NCBI RefSeq assembly: GCF_026212465.1
Contig: NC_080048.1
Span: 20,864,160 to 20,928,159 of the forward strand
Length of the DNA: 64,000 nt
Reading direction: 5' to 3'
Origin: Amaranthus tricolor
Lineage: Eukaryota > Streptophyta > Magnoliopsida > Caryophyllales > Amaranthaceae
This document shows positions 37,983 to 52,800 of this stretch, piece by piece. The notes below the pieces were generated by a model. That model saw only the letters and a program-made list of their open reading frames with translations. It had not been told where the DNA came from and searched no databases. Within the stretch, counting starts at the first letter, position 1. Each line of letters begins with the position of its first letter. The translations under genes and the position numbers were made by a program.

Positions 37983-40900
37983 TTAACACGTAATTTCTAG
38001 TATATGACTATGATTTACAATTCTTACCACTTTAACACAATAATAAAAATGAAATAGTGTTGTGTGCCAAGTTTCCTTCAAAACAAACCAAGTTTGAGAG
38101 CTACGTTTTGCGCAAAAGTCCCAAAAACACATAAAAACCCTTAAAATCGCAACTGAACACGTAATTTCTAGCATGTCTATGATTTACAATTCTAACCACT
38201 TCAAAACAATAATATATACCAAAATACAGTTGTGGTCAAGTTTCGTGCAAAATAAACTAAGTTCGAGCTACTTGATGCGCAAAAGTGCCAAAAACGATTA
38301 AAAACCCTTTAAATCGCAACTTAACACGTAATATCTAGCATATGACCATGATTTACAATTCATACCACTTCAAAACAATAATACATACCAAATAGTGTTG
38401 TGTGTCAAGTTTTATGCAAAACGAACTAAGTTTGAGCTACTTCATGTGCAAAAGTGCCAAAAACGCTTAAAAATCCTTAAAATCGCAACATAACACGTAA
38501 TTTCTAGCATGACTATGATTTACTATTCCAACCACTTCAACACAATAATATATACAAAATATAGTTGTGGTCAAGTGTGGTGCAAAATAATCTAAGTTTA
38601 AGATACTTTATGTGCAAAAGTGCCAAAAACGCTTAAAAACGCTTAAAATCGCAACTTAACAAGTAATTTTTAGCATATAACTATAATTTACAATTCTTAC
38701 CACTTCAACACAATAATAAATTCCAAATAGTGTTGTGTGCCAAGTTTCCTGCAAAACAAACCAAGTTTGAGAGCTACTTTTTGCAAAAGTGCCAAAAACA
38801 CATAAAAACCCTTAAAATCGCAACTCAACACGTAATTTCTAGCATGTCTATGATTTACAATTCTAACAACTTAAACACAATAATATATACCAAATAGATT
38901 TGCGGTCAAGTTTCGTGCAAAACAAACTAAGTTTGAGCTACTTTATGTGCAAAAGTGCCAAAAACGCTTAAAAACCGTTAAAATCGCAACTAACACGTAA
39001 TTTCTAGCATATGACTATGATTTACAATTCTAACCACTTCAACTCAATAATATATACCAAATAGAGTTGTGTGTCAATTTTCGTGCAAAACAAACTAAGT
39101 TTGAGCTACTTTATGTGCAAAAGTGCCAAAAACGCTTAAAAACCCTTAAAATCGCAACTTAACACGTAATTTCTAGCATGACTATGATTTACTATTGCAA
39201 CCACTTCAACAAAATAATTTATACTAAATAGAGTTGTGGTCAAGTGTCGTGCAAAATAAACTAAGTTTGAGCTACTTTATGTGCAAAAGTGCCAAAAAAG
39301 ATTAAAAACTCTTAAAATCGCAACTTAACACGTAATTTCGAGCATATGACTATGATTTACAATTCTAACCACTTCAACACAATAATATATACCAAATAGA
39401 GTTGTGTGTCCAGTTTCGTGCAAAACAAACCAAGTTTGAACTACGTTATGCGCAAAAGTGCCAAAAACGCTTAAAAACCCTTAAAATCGCAACTTAACAC
39501 GTAATTTCTAGCATATGACTATGATTTAAAATTCTAACCACTTCAACTCAATAATATATACCAAATAGAGTTGTGTGTCAATTTTCGTGCAAAACAAACT
39601 AAGTTTGAGCTACTTTATGTGCAAAAGTGCCAAAAACGCTTAAAAACTTTTAAAATCGCAACTAAACACGTAATTTCTAGCATGACTATGATTTACTATT
39701 CCAACCACTTCAACACAATAATATATACTAAATAGAGTTGTGGTCAAGTGTCGTGCAAAATAAACTAAGTTTGAGCTACTTTATGTGCAAAAGTGCCAAA
39801 AACGCTTAAAAACCCTTAAAATAGAAACTTAACACGTAATTTCTAGCATGTCTATGATTTACAATTCTAACCACTTCAACACAATAATATATACCAAATA
39901 GAGTTGTGTGTCCAGTTTCGTGCAAAACAAACCAAGTTTTAGCTACTTTATGCGCAAAAGTGCCAAAAACGCTTAAAAACCCTTAAAATCGCAACCTAAC
40001 ACGTAATTTTTAACATATGACTATGATTTACAATTCTTACCACTTCAACACAATAATAAATTCCAAATAGTGTTGTGTGCCAAGTTTCATGCAAAACAAA
40101 CAAGTTTGAGAGCTACTTTTTGCGCAAAAGTGCCAAAAACACATAAAAACCCTTAAAATCGCAACTGAACACGTAATTTCTAGCATGTCTATGATTTACA
40201 ATTCTAACCACTTCAACACAATAATATATACGAAATAGAGTTGTGGTCAATTTTCGTGCGAAATAAACTATGTTTGAGCTACTATATGTGCAAAAGTGCC
40301 AAAAACGCTTAAAAACCTTTAAAATAGCAACTTAACACGTAATTTCTAGCAATTGACTAAGATTAATAATTCTAACCACTTCAAGTCAATAATATATATC
40401 AAATAGAGTTGTGTGTCAAGTTTTATGCAAAACGAACTAAGTTTGAGCTACTTTATGTGCAAAAGTGCCAAAAACGCTTAAAAACCCTTAAAATCGCAAC
40501 TTAACACGCAATTTCTAGCATGACTATGATTTACTATTCCAACCACTTCAACACAATAATATATACTAGATAGAGTTGTGGTCAAGTGTCGTGCAAAATT
40601 AACTAAGTTTGAGCTACTTTATGTGCAACAGTGCCAAAATCGCTTAAAAACCCTTAAAATAGAAACTTAACACGTAATTTCTAGCATGTCTATGATTTAC
40701 AATTCTAACCACTTTAACACAATAATATATACCAAATAGAGTTGTGTGTCCAGTTTCGTGCAAAACAAACCAAGTTTTTAGCTACTTTATGTGCAAAAGT
40801 GCCAAAAACGCTTAAAAACCTTTAAAATCGCAACTTAACACGTAATTTCTAGCAATTGACTAAGATTTATAATTCTGACCACTTCAAGTCAATAATATAT

Positions 40901-41506
40901 ATCAAATAGAGTTGTGTGTCAAGTTTTATGCAAAACGAACTAAGTTTGAGCTACTTTATGTGCAAAAGTGCCAAAAACGCTTAAAAACCCTTAAAATCGC
41001 AACTTAACACGCAATTTCTAGCATGTCTATGATTTACAATTCTAACCACTTTAACACAATAATATATACCAAATAGAGTTGTGTGTCCAGTTTCGTGCAA
41101 AACAAACCAAGTTTTTAGCTACTTTATGCGCAAAAGTGCCAAAAACGCTTAAAAACCATTAAAATCGCAACTTAACACGTAATTTCTAGCAATTGACTAA
41201 GATTTATAATTCTGACCACTTCAAGTCAATAATATATATCAAATAGAGTTGTGTGTCAAGTTTTATGCAAAACGAACTAAGTTTGAGCTACTTTATGTGC
41301 AAAAGTGCCAAAAAGGCTTAAAAACCCTTAAAATCGCAACTTAACACGCAATTTCTAGCATGACTATGATTTACTATTCCAACCACTTCAACACAATAAT
41401 ATATACTAGATAGAGTTGTGGTCAAGTGTCGTGCAAAATTAACTAAGTTTGAGCTACTTTATGTGCAACAGTGCCAAAAACGCTTAAAAACCCTTAAAAT
41501 CGCAAC
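37983..41506 (+). repeat. 21-monomer HOR copy, 3524 bp
   Basis: T1 to T18 in order, then a hybrid that begins like T19 and continues like T17 (41004-41171), then T18 and T19 again. The two added monomers account for the 337-bp difference from the 19-mer. T1 here has aataaaaatgaaatag where later copies have aataaattcgaaatag. Confidence 0.72.
41004..41171 (+). repeat. T19/T17 hybrid monomer
   Basis: The first bases acgcaatttctag belong to T16/T19 types, but the next segment gcatgtctatgatttac with actttaacac and ccaaatagagttg belongs to T17. The switch lies in the short shared stretch between them. It marks an out-of-register exchange that added two monomers to this HOR. Confidence 0.7.
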
Positions 41507-44500
41507 TTAACACGTAATTTCTAGTATATGACTATGATTTACAATTCTTACCACTTTAACACAATAATAAATTCGAAATAGTGTTGTGTGCCAATTTTCC
41601 TGCAAAACAAACCAAGTTTGAGAGCTACTTTTTGCGCAAAAGTCCCAAAAACATATAAAAACCCTTAAAATCGCAACTGAACACGTAATTTCTAGCATGT
41701 CTATGATTTACAATTCTAACCACTTCAAAACAATAATATATACCAAAATAGAGTTGTGGTCAAGTTTCGTGCAAAATAAACTAAGTTTGAGCTACTTGAT
41801 GCGCAAAAGTGCCAAAAACGATTAAAAACCCTTTAAATCGCAACTTAACACGTAATATCTAGCATATGACCATGATTTACAATTCTAACCACTTCAAAAC
41901 AATAATACATACCAATCAGTGTTGTGTGTCAAGTTTTATGCAAAACGAACTAAGTTTGAGCTACTTCATGTGCAAAAGTGCCAAAAACGCTTAAAAATCC
42001 TTAAAATCGCAACTTAACACGTAATTTCTAGCATGACTATGATTTACTATTCCAACCACTTCAACACAATAATATATACAAAATAGAGTTGTGGTCAAGT
42101 GTCGTGCAAAATAATCTAAGTTTAAGCTACTTTATGTGCAAAAGTGCCAAAAACGCTTAAAAACACTTAAAATCACAACTTAACACGTAATTTTTAGCAT
42201 ATAACTATAATTTACAATTCTTACCACTTCAACACAATAATAAATTCCAAATAGTGTTGTGTGCCAAGTTTCCTGCAAAACAAACCAAGTTTGAGAGCTA
42301 CTTTTTGCAAAAGTGCCAAAAACACATAAAAACCCTTAAAATCGCAACTCAACACGTAATTTCTAGCATGTCTATGATTTACAATTCTAACCACTTAAAC
42401 ACAATAATATATACCAAATAGATGTGCGGTCAAGTTTCGTGCAAAACAAACTATGTTTGAGCTACTTTATGTGCAAAAGTGCCAAAAACGCTTAAAAACC
42501 GTTGAAATCGCAACTAACACGTAATTTCTAGCATATGACTATGATTTACAATTCTAACCACTTCAACTCAATAATTTATACCAAATAGAGTTGTGTGTCA
42601 AATTTCGTGCAAAACAAACTAAGTTTGAGCTACTTTATGTGCAAAAGTGCCAAAAACGCTTAAAAACCCTTAAAATCGCAACTTAACACGTACTTTCTAG
42701 CATGACTATGATTTACTATTGCAACCACTTCAACAAAATAATTTATACTAAATAGAGATGTGGTCAAGTGTCGTGCAAAATAAACTAAGTTTGAGCTACT
42801 TTATGTGCAAAAGTGCCAAAAAAGATTAAAAACTCTTAAAATCGCAACTTAACACGTAATTTCTAGCATATGACTATGATTTACAATTCTCACCACTTCA
42901 ACACAATAATATATACCTAATAGAGTTGTGTGTCCAGTTTCGTGCAAAAGAAACCAAGTTTGAACTACGTTATGCGCAAAAGTGCCAAAAATGCTTAAAA
43001 ACCCTTAAAATCGCAACTTAACTCGTAATTTCTAGCATATCACAATGATTTACAATTCTAACCACTTCAACTCAATAATATATACCAAATAGAGTTGTGT
43101 GTCAATTTTCGTGCAAAACAAAGTAAGTTTGAGCTACTTTATGTGCAAAAGTGCCAAAAACGCTTAAAAACTTTTAAAATCGCAACTAAACACGTAATTT
43201 CTAGCATGACTATGATTTACTATTCTAACCACTTCAACACAATAATATATACTAAATAGAGTTGTGGTCAAGTGTCGTGCAAAATAAACTAAGTTTGAGC
43301 TACTTTATGTGCAAAAGTGCCAAAAACGCTTAAAAACCCTTAAAATAGAAACTTAACACGTAATTTCTAGCATGTCTATGATTTACAATTCTAACCACTT
43401 CAACACAATAATATATACCAAATACAGTTGTGTGTCCAGTTTCGTGCAAAACAAACCAAGTTTTAGCTACTTTATGCGCAAAAGTGCCAAAAACGCTTAA
43501 AAACCCTTAAAATCGCAACTTAACACGTAATTTTTAACATATGACTATGATTTACAATTCTTACAACATCAACACAATAATAAATTCCAAATAGTGTTGT
43601 GTGCCAAGTTTCATGCAAAACAAACCAAGTTTGAGAGCTACTTTTTGCGCAAAAGTGCCAAAAACACATAAAAACCCTTAAAATCGCAACTGAACACGTA
43701 ATTTCTAGCATATCTATGATTTACAATTCTGACCACTTCAACACAATAATATATACGAAATAGAGTTGTGGTCAATTTTCGTGCAAAATAAACTAAGTTT
43801 GAGCTACTATATGTGCAAAAGTGCCAAAAACGCTTAAAAACCTTTAAAATCGCAACTTAACACGTAATTTCTAGCAATTGACTAAGATTTATAATTCTAA
43901 CCACTTCAAGTCAATAATATATATCAAATAGAGTTGTGTGTCAAGTTTTATGCAAAACGAACAAAGTTTGAGCTACTTTATGTGCAAAAGTGCCAAAAAC
44001 GCTTAAAAACCCTTAAAATCGCAACTTAACACGCAATTTCTAGCATGACTATGATTTACTATTCCAACCACTTCAACACAATAATATATACAAAATAGAG
44101 TTGTGGTCAAGTGTCGTGCAAAATAATCTAAGTTTAAGATACTTTATGTGCAAAAGTGCCAAAAACGCTTAAAAACGCTTAAAATCGCAACTTAACACGT
44201 AATTTTTAGCATATAACTATAATTTACAATTCTTACCACTTCAACACAATAATAAATTCCAAATAGTGTTGTGTGCCAAGTTTCCTGCAAAACAAACCAA
44301 GTTTGAGAGCTACTTTTTGCAAAAGTGCCAAAAACACATAAAAACCCTTAAAATCGCAACTCAACACGTAATTTCTAGCATGTCTATGATTTACAATTCT
44401 AACCACTTAAACACAATAATATATACCAAATAGATTTGCGGTCAAGTTTCGTGCAAAACAAACTAAGTTTGAGCTACTTTATGTGCAAAAGTGCCAAAAA

Positions 44501-46205
44501 CGCTTAAAAACCGTTAAAATCGCAACTAACACGTAATTTCTAGCATATGACTATGATTTACAATTCTAACCACTTTAACTCAATAATATATACCAAATAG
44601 AGTTGTGTGTCAATTTTCGTGCAAAACAAACTAAGTTTGAGCTACTTTATGTGCAAAAGTGCCAAAAACGCTTAAAAACCCTTAAAATCGCAACTTAACA
44701 CGTAATTTCTAGCATGACTATGATTTACTATTGCAACCACTTCAACAAAATAATTTATACTAAATAGAGTTGTGGTCAAGTGTCGTGCAAAATAAACTAA
44801 GTTTGAGCTACTTTATGTGCAAAAGTGCCAAAAAAGATTAAAAACTCTTAAAATCGCAACTTAACACGTAATTTCTAGCATATGACTATGATTTACAATT
44901 CTAACCACTTCAACACAATAATATATACCAAATAGAGTTGTGTGTCCAGTTTCGTGCAAAACAAACCATGTTTGAACTACGTTATGCGCAAAAGTGCCAA
45001 AAACGCTTAAAAACCCTTAAAATCGCAACTTAACATGTAATTTCTAGCATATGACTATGATTTAAAATTCTAACCACTTCAACTCAATAATATATACCAA
45101 ATAGAGTTGTGTGTCAATTTTCGTGCAAAACAAACTAAGTTTGAGCTACTTTATGTGCAAAAGTGCCAAAAACGCTTAAAAACTTTTAAAATCGCAACTA
45201 AACACGTAATTTCTAGCATGACTATGATTTACTATTCCAACCACTTCAACACAATAATATATACTAAATAGAGTTGTGGTCAAGTGTCGTGCAAAATAAA
45301 CTAAGTTTGAGCTACTTTATGTGCAAAAGTACCAAAAACGCTTAAAAAACCCTTAAAATAGAAACTTAACACGTAATTTCTAGCATGTCTATGATTTACA
45401 ATTCTAACCACTTCAACACAATAATATATACCAAATAGAGTTGTGTGTCCAGTTTCGTGCAAAACAAACCAAGTTTTAGCTACTTTATGCGCAAAAGTGC
45501 CAAAAACGCTTAAAAACCCTTAAAATCGCAACTTAACACGTAATTTTTAACATATGACTATGATTTACAATTCTTACAACTTCAACACAATAATAAATTC
45601 CAAATAGTGTTGTGTGCCAAGTTTCATGCAAAACAAACCAAGTTTGAGAGCTACTTTTTGCGCAAAAGTGCCAAAAACACATAAAAACCCTTAAAATCGC
45701 AACTGAACGCGTAATTTCTAGCATGTCTATGATTTACAATTCTAACCACTTCAACACAATAATATATACGAAATAGAGTTTTGGTCAATTTTCGTGCAAA
45801 ATAAACTAAGTTTGAGCTACTATATGTGCAAAAGTGCCAAAAACGCTTAAAAACCTTTAAAATCGCAACTTAACACGTAATTTCTAGCAATTGACTAAGA
45901 TTTATAATTCTAACCACTTCATGTCAATAATATATATCAAATAGAGTTGTGTGTCAAGTTTTATGCAAAATGAACTAAGTTTGAGCTACTTTATGTGCAA
46001 AAGTGCCAAAAACGCTTAAAAAACCCTTAAAATCGCAACTTAACACGCAATTTCTAGCATGACTATGATTTACTATTCCAACCACTTCAACACAATAATA
46101 TATACTAGATAGAGTTGTGGTCAAGTGTCGTGCAAAATTAACTAAGTTTGAGCTACTTTATGTGCAACAGTGCCAAAAACGCTTAAAAACCCTTAAAATC
46201 GCAAC
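41507..46205 (+). repeat. 28-monomer HOR copy, 4699 bp
   Basis: T1 to T15 in order, then a T16/T4 hybrid at 44026-44191, then T5 to T16, ending at the T1 start at 46206. That is 15 + 1 + 12 = 28 monomers. The internal repeat of T5-T15 shows that the exchange paired T16 with T4. The 4699-bp length divided by 28 gives 167.8 bp. Confidence 0.7.
44026..44191 (+). repeat. T16/T4 hybrid monomer, first copy
   Basis: Begins acgcaatttctagcatgac as T16, then continues with atatacaaaatagagttg and aataatctaagtttaag as T4. The same hybrid recurs at 50405-50570, 54118-54285, 57844-58013 and 61482-61647, so the exchange product was spread with the later HORs. This copy lacks the gtgctaaaaa variant found just before the other four. 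Confidence 0.75.
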
Positions 46206-49200
46206 TTAACACGTAATTTCTAGTATATGACTATGATTTACAATTCTTACCACTTTAACACAATAATAAATTCGAAATAGTGTTGTGTGCCAATTTTCCT
46301 GCAAAACAAACCAAGTTTGAGAGCTACTTTTTGCGCAAAAGTCCCAAAAACACATAAAAACCCTTAAAATCGCAACTGAACACGTAATTTCTAGCATGTC
46401 TATGATTTACAATTCTAACCACTTCAAAACAATAATATATACCAAAATAGAGTTGTGGTCAAGTTTCGTGCAAAATAAACTAAGTTTGAGCTACTTGATG
46501 CGCAAAAGTGCCAAAAACGATTAAAAACCCTTTAAATCGCAACTTAACACGTAATATCTAGCATATGACCATGATTTACAATTCTAACCACTTCAAAACA
46601 ATAATACATACCAAATAGTGTTGTGTGTCAAGTTTTATGCAAAACGAACTAAGTTTGAGCTACTTCATGTGCAAAAGTGCCAAAAACGCTTAAAAATCCT
46701 TAAAATCGCAACTTAACACGTAATTTCTAGCATGACTATGATTTACTATTCCAACCACTTCAACACAATAATATATACTAAATAGAGTTGTGGTCAAGTG
46801 TCGTGCAAAATAATCTAAGTTTAAGCTACTTTATGTGCAAAAGTGCCAAAAACGCTTAAAAACGCTTAAAATCGCAACTTAACACGTAATTTTTAGCATA
46901 TAACTATAATTTACAATTCTTACCACTTCAACACAATAATAAATTCCAAATAGTGTTGTGTGCCAAGTTTCCTGCAAAACAAACCAAGTTTGAGAGCTAC
47001 TTTTTGCAAAAGTGCCAAAAACACATAAAAACCCTTAAAATCGCAACTCAACACGTAATTTCTAGCATGTCTATGATTTACAATTCTAACCACTTAAACA
47101 CAATAATATATACCAAATAGATTTGCGGTCAAGTTTCGTGCAAAACAAACTAAGTTTGAGCTACTTTATGTGCAAAAGTGCCAAAAACGCTTAAAAACCG
47201 TTAAAATCGCAACTAACACGTAATTTCTAGCATATGACTATGATTTACAATTCTAACCACTTTAACTCAATAATATATACCAAATAGAGTTGTGTGTCAA
47301 TTTTCGTGCAAAACAAACTAAGTTTGAGCTACTTTATGTGCAAAAGTGCCAAAAACGCTTAAAAACCCTTAAAATCGCAACTTAACACGTAATTTCTAGC
47401 ATGACTATGATTTACTATTGCAACCACTTCAACAAAATAATTTATACTAAATAGAGTTGTGGTCAAGTGTCGTGCAAAATAAACTAAGTTTGAGCTACTT
47501 TATGTGCAAAAGTGCCAAAAAAGATTAAAAACTCTTAAAATCGCAACTTAACACGTAATTTCTAGCATATGACTATGATTTACAATTCTAACCACTTCAA
47601 CACAATAATATATACCAAATAGAGTTGTGTGTCCAGTTTCGTGCAAAACAAACCATGTTTGAACTACGTTATGCGCAAAAGTGCCAAAAACGCTTAAAAA
47701 CCCTTAAAATCGCAACTTAACATGTAATTTCTAGCATATGACTATGATTTAAAATTCTAACCACTTCAACTCAATAATATATACCAAATAGAGTTGTGTG
47801 TCAATTTTCGTGCAAAACAAACTAAGTTTGAGCTACTTTATGTGCAAAAGTGCCAAAAACGCTTAAAAACTTTTAAAATCGCAACTAAACACGTAATTTC
47901 TAGCATGACTATGATTTACTATTCCAACCACTTCAACACAATAATATATACTAAATAGAGTTGTGGTCAAGTGTCGTGCAAAATAAACTAAGTTTGAGCT
48001 ACTTTATGTGCAAAAGTACCAAAAACGCTTAAAAAACCCTTAAAATAGAAACTTAACACGTAATTTCTAGCATGTCTATGATTTACAATTCTAACCACTT
48101 CAACACAATAATATATACCAAATAGAGTTGTGTGTCCAGTTTCGTGCAAAACAAACCAAGTTTTAGCTACTTTATGCGCAAAAGTGCCAAAAACGCTTAA
48201 AAACCCTTAAAATCGCAACTTAACACGTAATTTTTAACATATGACTATGATTTACAATTCTTACAACTTCAACACAATAATAAATTCCAAATAGTGTTGT
48301 GTGCCAAGTTTCATGCAAAACAAACCAAGTTTGAGAGCTACTTTTTGCGCAAAAGTGCCAAAAACACATAAAAACCCTTAAAATCGCAACTGAACGCGTA
48401 ATTTCTAGCATGTCTATGATTTACAATTCTAACCACTTCAACACAATAATATATACGAAATAGAGTTTTGGTCAATTTTCGTGCAAAATAAACTAAGTTT
48501 GAGCTACTATATGTGCAAAAGTGCCAAAAACGCTTAAAAACCTTTAAAATCGCAACTTAACACGTAATTTCTAGCAATTGACTAAGATTTATAATTCTAA
48601 CCACTTCATGTCAATAATATATATCAAATAGAGTTGTGTGTCAAGTTTTATGCAAAATGAACTAAGTTTGAGCTACTTTATGTGCAAAAGTGCCAAAAAC
48701 GCTTAAAAACCCTTAAAATCGCAACTTAACACGCAATTTCTAGCATGACTATGATTTACTATTCCAACCACTTCAACACAATAATATATACTAGATAGAG
48801 TTGTGGTCAAGTGTCGTGCAAAATTAACTAAGTTTGAGCTACTTTATGTGCAACAGTGCCAAAAACGCTTAAAAACCCTTAAAATAGAAACTTAACACGT
48901 AATTTCTAGCATGTCTATGATTTACAATTCTAACCACTTTAACACAATAATATATACCAAATAGAGTTGTGTGTCCAGTTTCGTGCAAAACAAACCAAGT
49001 TTTAGCTACTTTATGCGCAAAAGTGCCAAAAACGCTTAAAAACCTTTAAAATCGCAACTTAACACGTAATTTCTAGCAATTGACTAAGATTTATAATTCT
49101 AACCACTTCAAGTCAATAATATATATCAAATAGAGTTGTGTGTCAAGTTTTATGCAAAACGAACTAAGTTTGAGCTACTTTATGTGCAAAAGTGCCAAAA

Positions 49201-49897
49201 ACGCTTAAAAACCCTTAAAATCGCAACTTAACACGCAATTTCTAGCATGACTATGATTTACTATTCCAACCACTTCAACACATTAATATATACTAGATAG
49301 AGTTGTGGTCAAGTGTCGTGCAAAATTAACTAAGTTTGAGCTACTTTATGTGCAACAGTGCCAAAAACGCTTAAAAACCCTTAAAATAGAAACTTAACAC
49401 GTAATTTCTAGCATGTCTATGATTTACAATTCTAACCACTTTAACACAATAATATATACCAAAAAGAGTTGTGTGTCCAGTTTCGTGCAAAACAAACCAA
49501 GTTTTAGCTACTTTATACGCAAAAGTGCCAAAAACGCTTAAAAACCTTTAAAATCGCAACTTAACACGTAATTTCTAGCAATTGACTAAGATTTATAATT
49601 CTAACCACTTCAAGTCAATAATATATATCAAATAGAGTTGTGTGTCAAGTTTTATGCAAAAACGAACTAAGTTTGAGCTACTTTATGTGCAAAAGTGCCA
49701 AAAAACGCTTAAAAACCCTTAAAATCGCAACTTAACACGCAATTTCTAGCATGACTATGATTTACTATTCCAACCACTTCAACACAATAATATATACTAG
49801 ATAGAGTTGTGGTCAAGTGTCGTGCAAAATTAACTAAGTTTGAGCTACTTTATGTGCAACAGTGCCAAAAACGCTTAAAACCCCTTAAAATCGCAAC
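46206..49897 (+). repeat. 22-monomer HOR copy, 3692 bp (reference copy)
   Basis: Monomer starts, on the t of ttaacacg or its equivalent: T1 46206, T2 46377, T3 46544, T4 46713, T5 46879, T6 47048, T7 47214, T8 47382, T9 47548, T10 47717, T11 47886, T12 48053, T13 48220, T14 48391, T15 48557, T16 48726, T17 48892, T18 49059, T19 49228, then a second T17-T18-T19 at 49394, 49561 and 49732. Lengths are 166-171 bp. The second trio raises the 19-mer to a 22-mer. T1 and T13 are 171 bp; both carry gagagctac where most monomers have gagctac. Confidence 0.85.
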
Positions 49898-52800
49898 TTA
49901 ACACGTAATTTCTAGTATATGACTATGATTTACAATTCTTACCACTTTAACACAATAATAAATTCGAAATAGTGTTGTGTGCCAAGTTTCCTGCAAAACA
50001 AACCAAGTTTGAGAGCTACTTTTTGCGCAAAAGTCCCAAAAACACATAAAAACCCTTAAAATCGCAACTGAACACGTAATTTCTAGCATGTCTATGATTT
50101 ACAATTCTGACCACTTCAACACAATAATATATACGAAATAGAGTTGTGGTCAATTTTCGTGCAAAATAAACTAAGTTTGAGCTACTATATGTGCAAAAGT
50201 GCCAAAAACGCTTAAAAACCTTTAAAATCGCAACTTAACACGTAATTTCTAGCAATTGACTAAGATTTATAATTCTAACCACTTCAAGTCAATAATATAT
50301 ATCAAATAGAGTTGTGTGTCAAGTTTTATGCAAAACGAACTAAGTTTGAGCTACTTTATGTGCAAAAGTGCTAAAAAACGCTTAAAAACCCTTAAAATCG
50401 CAACTTAACACGCAATTTCTAGCATGACTATGATTTACTATTCCAACCACTTCAACACAATAATATATACAAAATAGAGTTGTGGTCAAGTGTCGTGCAA
50501 AATAATCTAAGTTTAAGATACTTTATGTGCAAAAGTGCCAAAAACGCTTAAAAACGCTTAAAATCGCAACTTAACACGTAATTTTTAGCATATAACTATA
50601 ATTTACAATTCTTACCACTTCAACACAATAATAAATTCCAAATAGTGTTGTGTGCCAAGTTTCCTGCAAAACAAACCAAGTTTGAGAGCTACTTTTTGCA
50701 AAAGTGCCAAAAAAGATTAAAAACTCTTAAAATCGCAACTTAACACGTAATTTCTAGCATATGACTATGATTTACAATTCTAACCACTTCAACACAATAA
50801 TATATACCAAATAGAGTTGTGTGTCCAGTTTCGTGCAAAACAAACCATGTTTGAACTACGTTATGCGCAAAAGTGCCAAAAACGCTTAAAAACCCCTTAA
50901 AATCGCAACTTAACATGTAATTTCTAGCATATGACTATGATTTAAAATTCTAACCACTTCAACTCAATAATATATACCAAATAGAGTTGTGTGTCAATTT
51001 TCGTGCAAAACAACTAAGTTTGAGCTACTTTATGTGCAAAAGTGCCAAAAACGCTTAAAAACCCTTAAAATCGCAACTCAACACGTAATTTTTAGCATGA
51101 TTATGATTTACTATTGCAACCACTTCAACAAAATAATTTATACTAAATAGAGTTGTGGTCAAGTGTCCGTGCAAAATAAACTAAGTTTGAGCTACTTTAT
51201 GTGCAAAAGTGCCAAAAAAGATTAAAAAACTGTTAAAATCGCAACTTAACACGTAATTTCTAGCATATGACTATGATTTACAATTCTAACCACTTCAACA
51301 CAATAATATATACCAAATAGAGTTGTGTGTCCAGTTTCGTGCAAAACAAACCATGTTTGAACTACGTTATGCGCAAAAGTGCCAAAAACGCTTTAAAAAC
51401 CCTTAAAATCGCAACTTAACATGTAATTTCTAGCATATGACTATGATTTAAAATTCTAACCACTTCAACTCAATAATATATACCAAATAGAGTTGTGTGT
51501 CAATTTTCGTGCAAAACAAACTAAGTTTGAGCTACTTTATGTGCAAAAGTGCCAAAAACGCTTAAAAACTTTTAAAATCGCAACTAAACACGTAATTTCT
51601 AACATGACTATGATTTACTATTCCAACCACTTCAACACAATAATATATACTAAATAGAGTTGTGGTCAAGTGTCGTGCAAAATAAACTAAGTTTGAGCTA
51701 CTTTATGTGCAAAAGTTCCAAAAACGTTTAAAAAACCCTTAAAATAGAAACTTAACACGTAATTTCTAGCATGTCTATGATTTACAATTCTAAACCACTT
51801 CAACACAATAATATATACCAAATAGAGTTGTGTGTCCAGTTTCGTGCAAAACAAACCAAGTTTTAGCTACTTTATGCGCAAAAGTGCCAAAAACGCTTAA
51901 AAACCCTTAAAATCGCAACTTAACACGTAATTTTTAACATATGACTATGATTTACAATTCTTACAACTTCAACACAATAATAAATTGCAAATAGTGTTGT
52001 GTGCCAAGTTTCATGCAAAACAAACCAAGTTTGAGAGCTACTTTTTGCGCAAAAGTGCCAAAAACACATAAAAACCCTTAAAATCGCAACTGAACGCGTA
52101 ATTTCTAGCATGTCTATGATTTACAATTCTAACCACTTCAACACAATAATATATACGAAATAGAGTTTTGATCAATTTTCGTGCAAAATAAACTAAGTTT
52201 GAGCTACTATATGTGCAAAAGTGCCAAAAACGCTTAAAAAAACCTTTTAAAATCGCAACTTAACACGTTAATTTCTAGCAATTGACTAAGATTTATAATT
52301 CTAACCACTTCATGTCAATAATATATATCAAATAGAGTTGTGTGTCAAGTTTTATGCAAAATGAACTAAGTTTGAGCTACTTTATGTGCAAAAGTGCCAA
52401 AAAACGCTTAAAAACCCTTAAAATCGCAACTTAACACGCAATTTCTAGCATGACTATGATTTACTATTCCAACCACTTCAACACAATAATATATACTAGA
52501 TAGAGTTGTGGTCAAGTGTCGTGCAAAATTAACTAAGTTTGAGCTACTTTATGTGCAACAGTGCCAAAAACGCTTAAAAACCCTTAAAATAGAAACTTAA
52601 CACGTAATTTCTAGCATGTCTATGATTTACAATTCTAACCACTTTAACACAATAATATATACCAAATAGAGTTGTGTGTCCAGTTTCGTGCAAAAACAAA
52701 CCAAGTTTTAGCTACTTTATGCGCAAAAGTGCCAAAAAACGCTTAAAAACCTTTAAAATCGCAACTTAACACGTAATTTCTAGCAATTGACTAAGATTTA

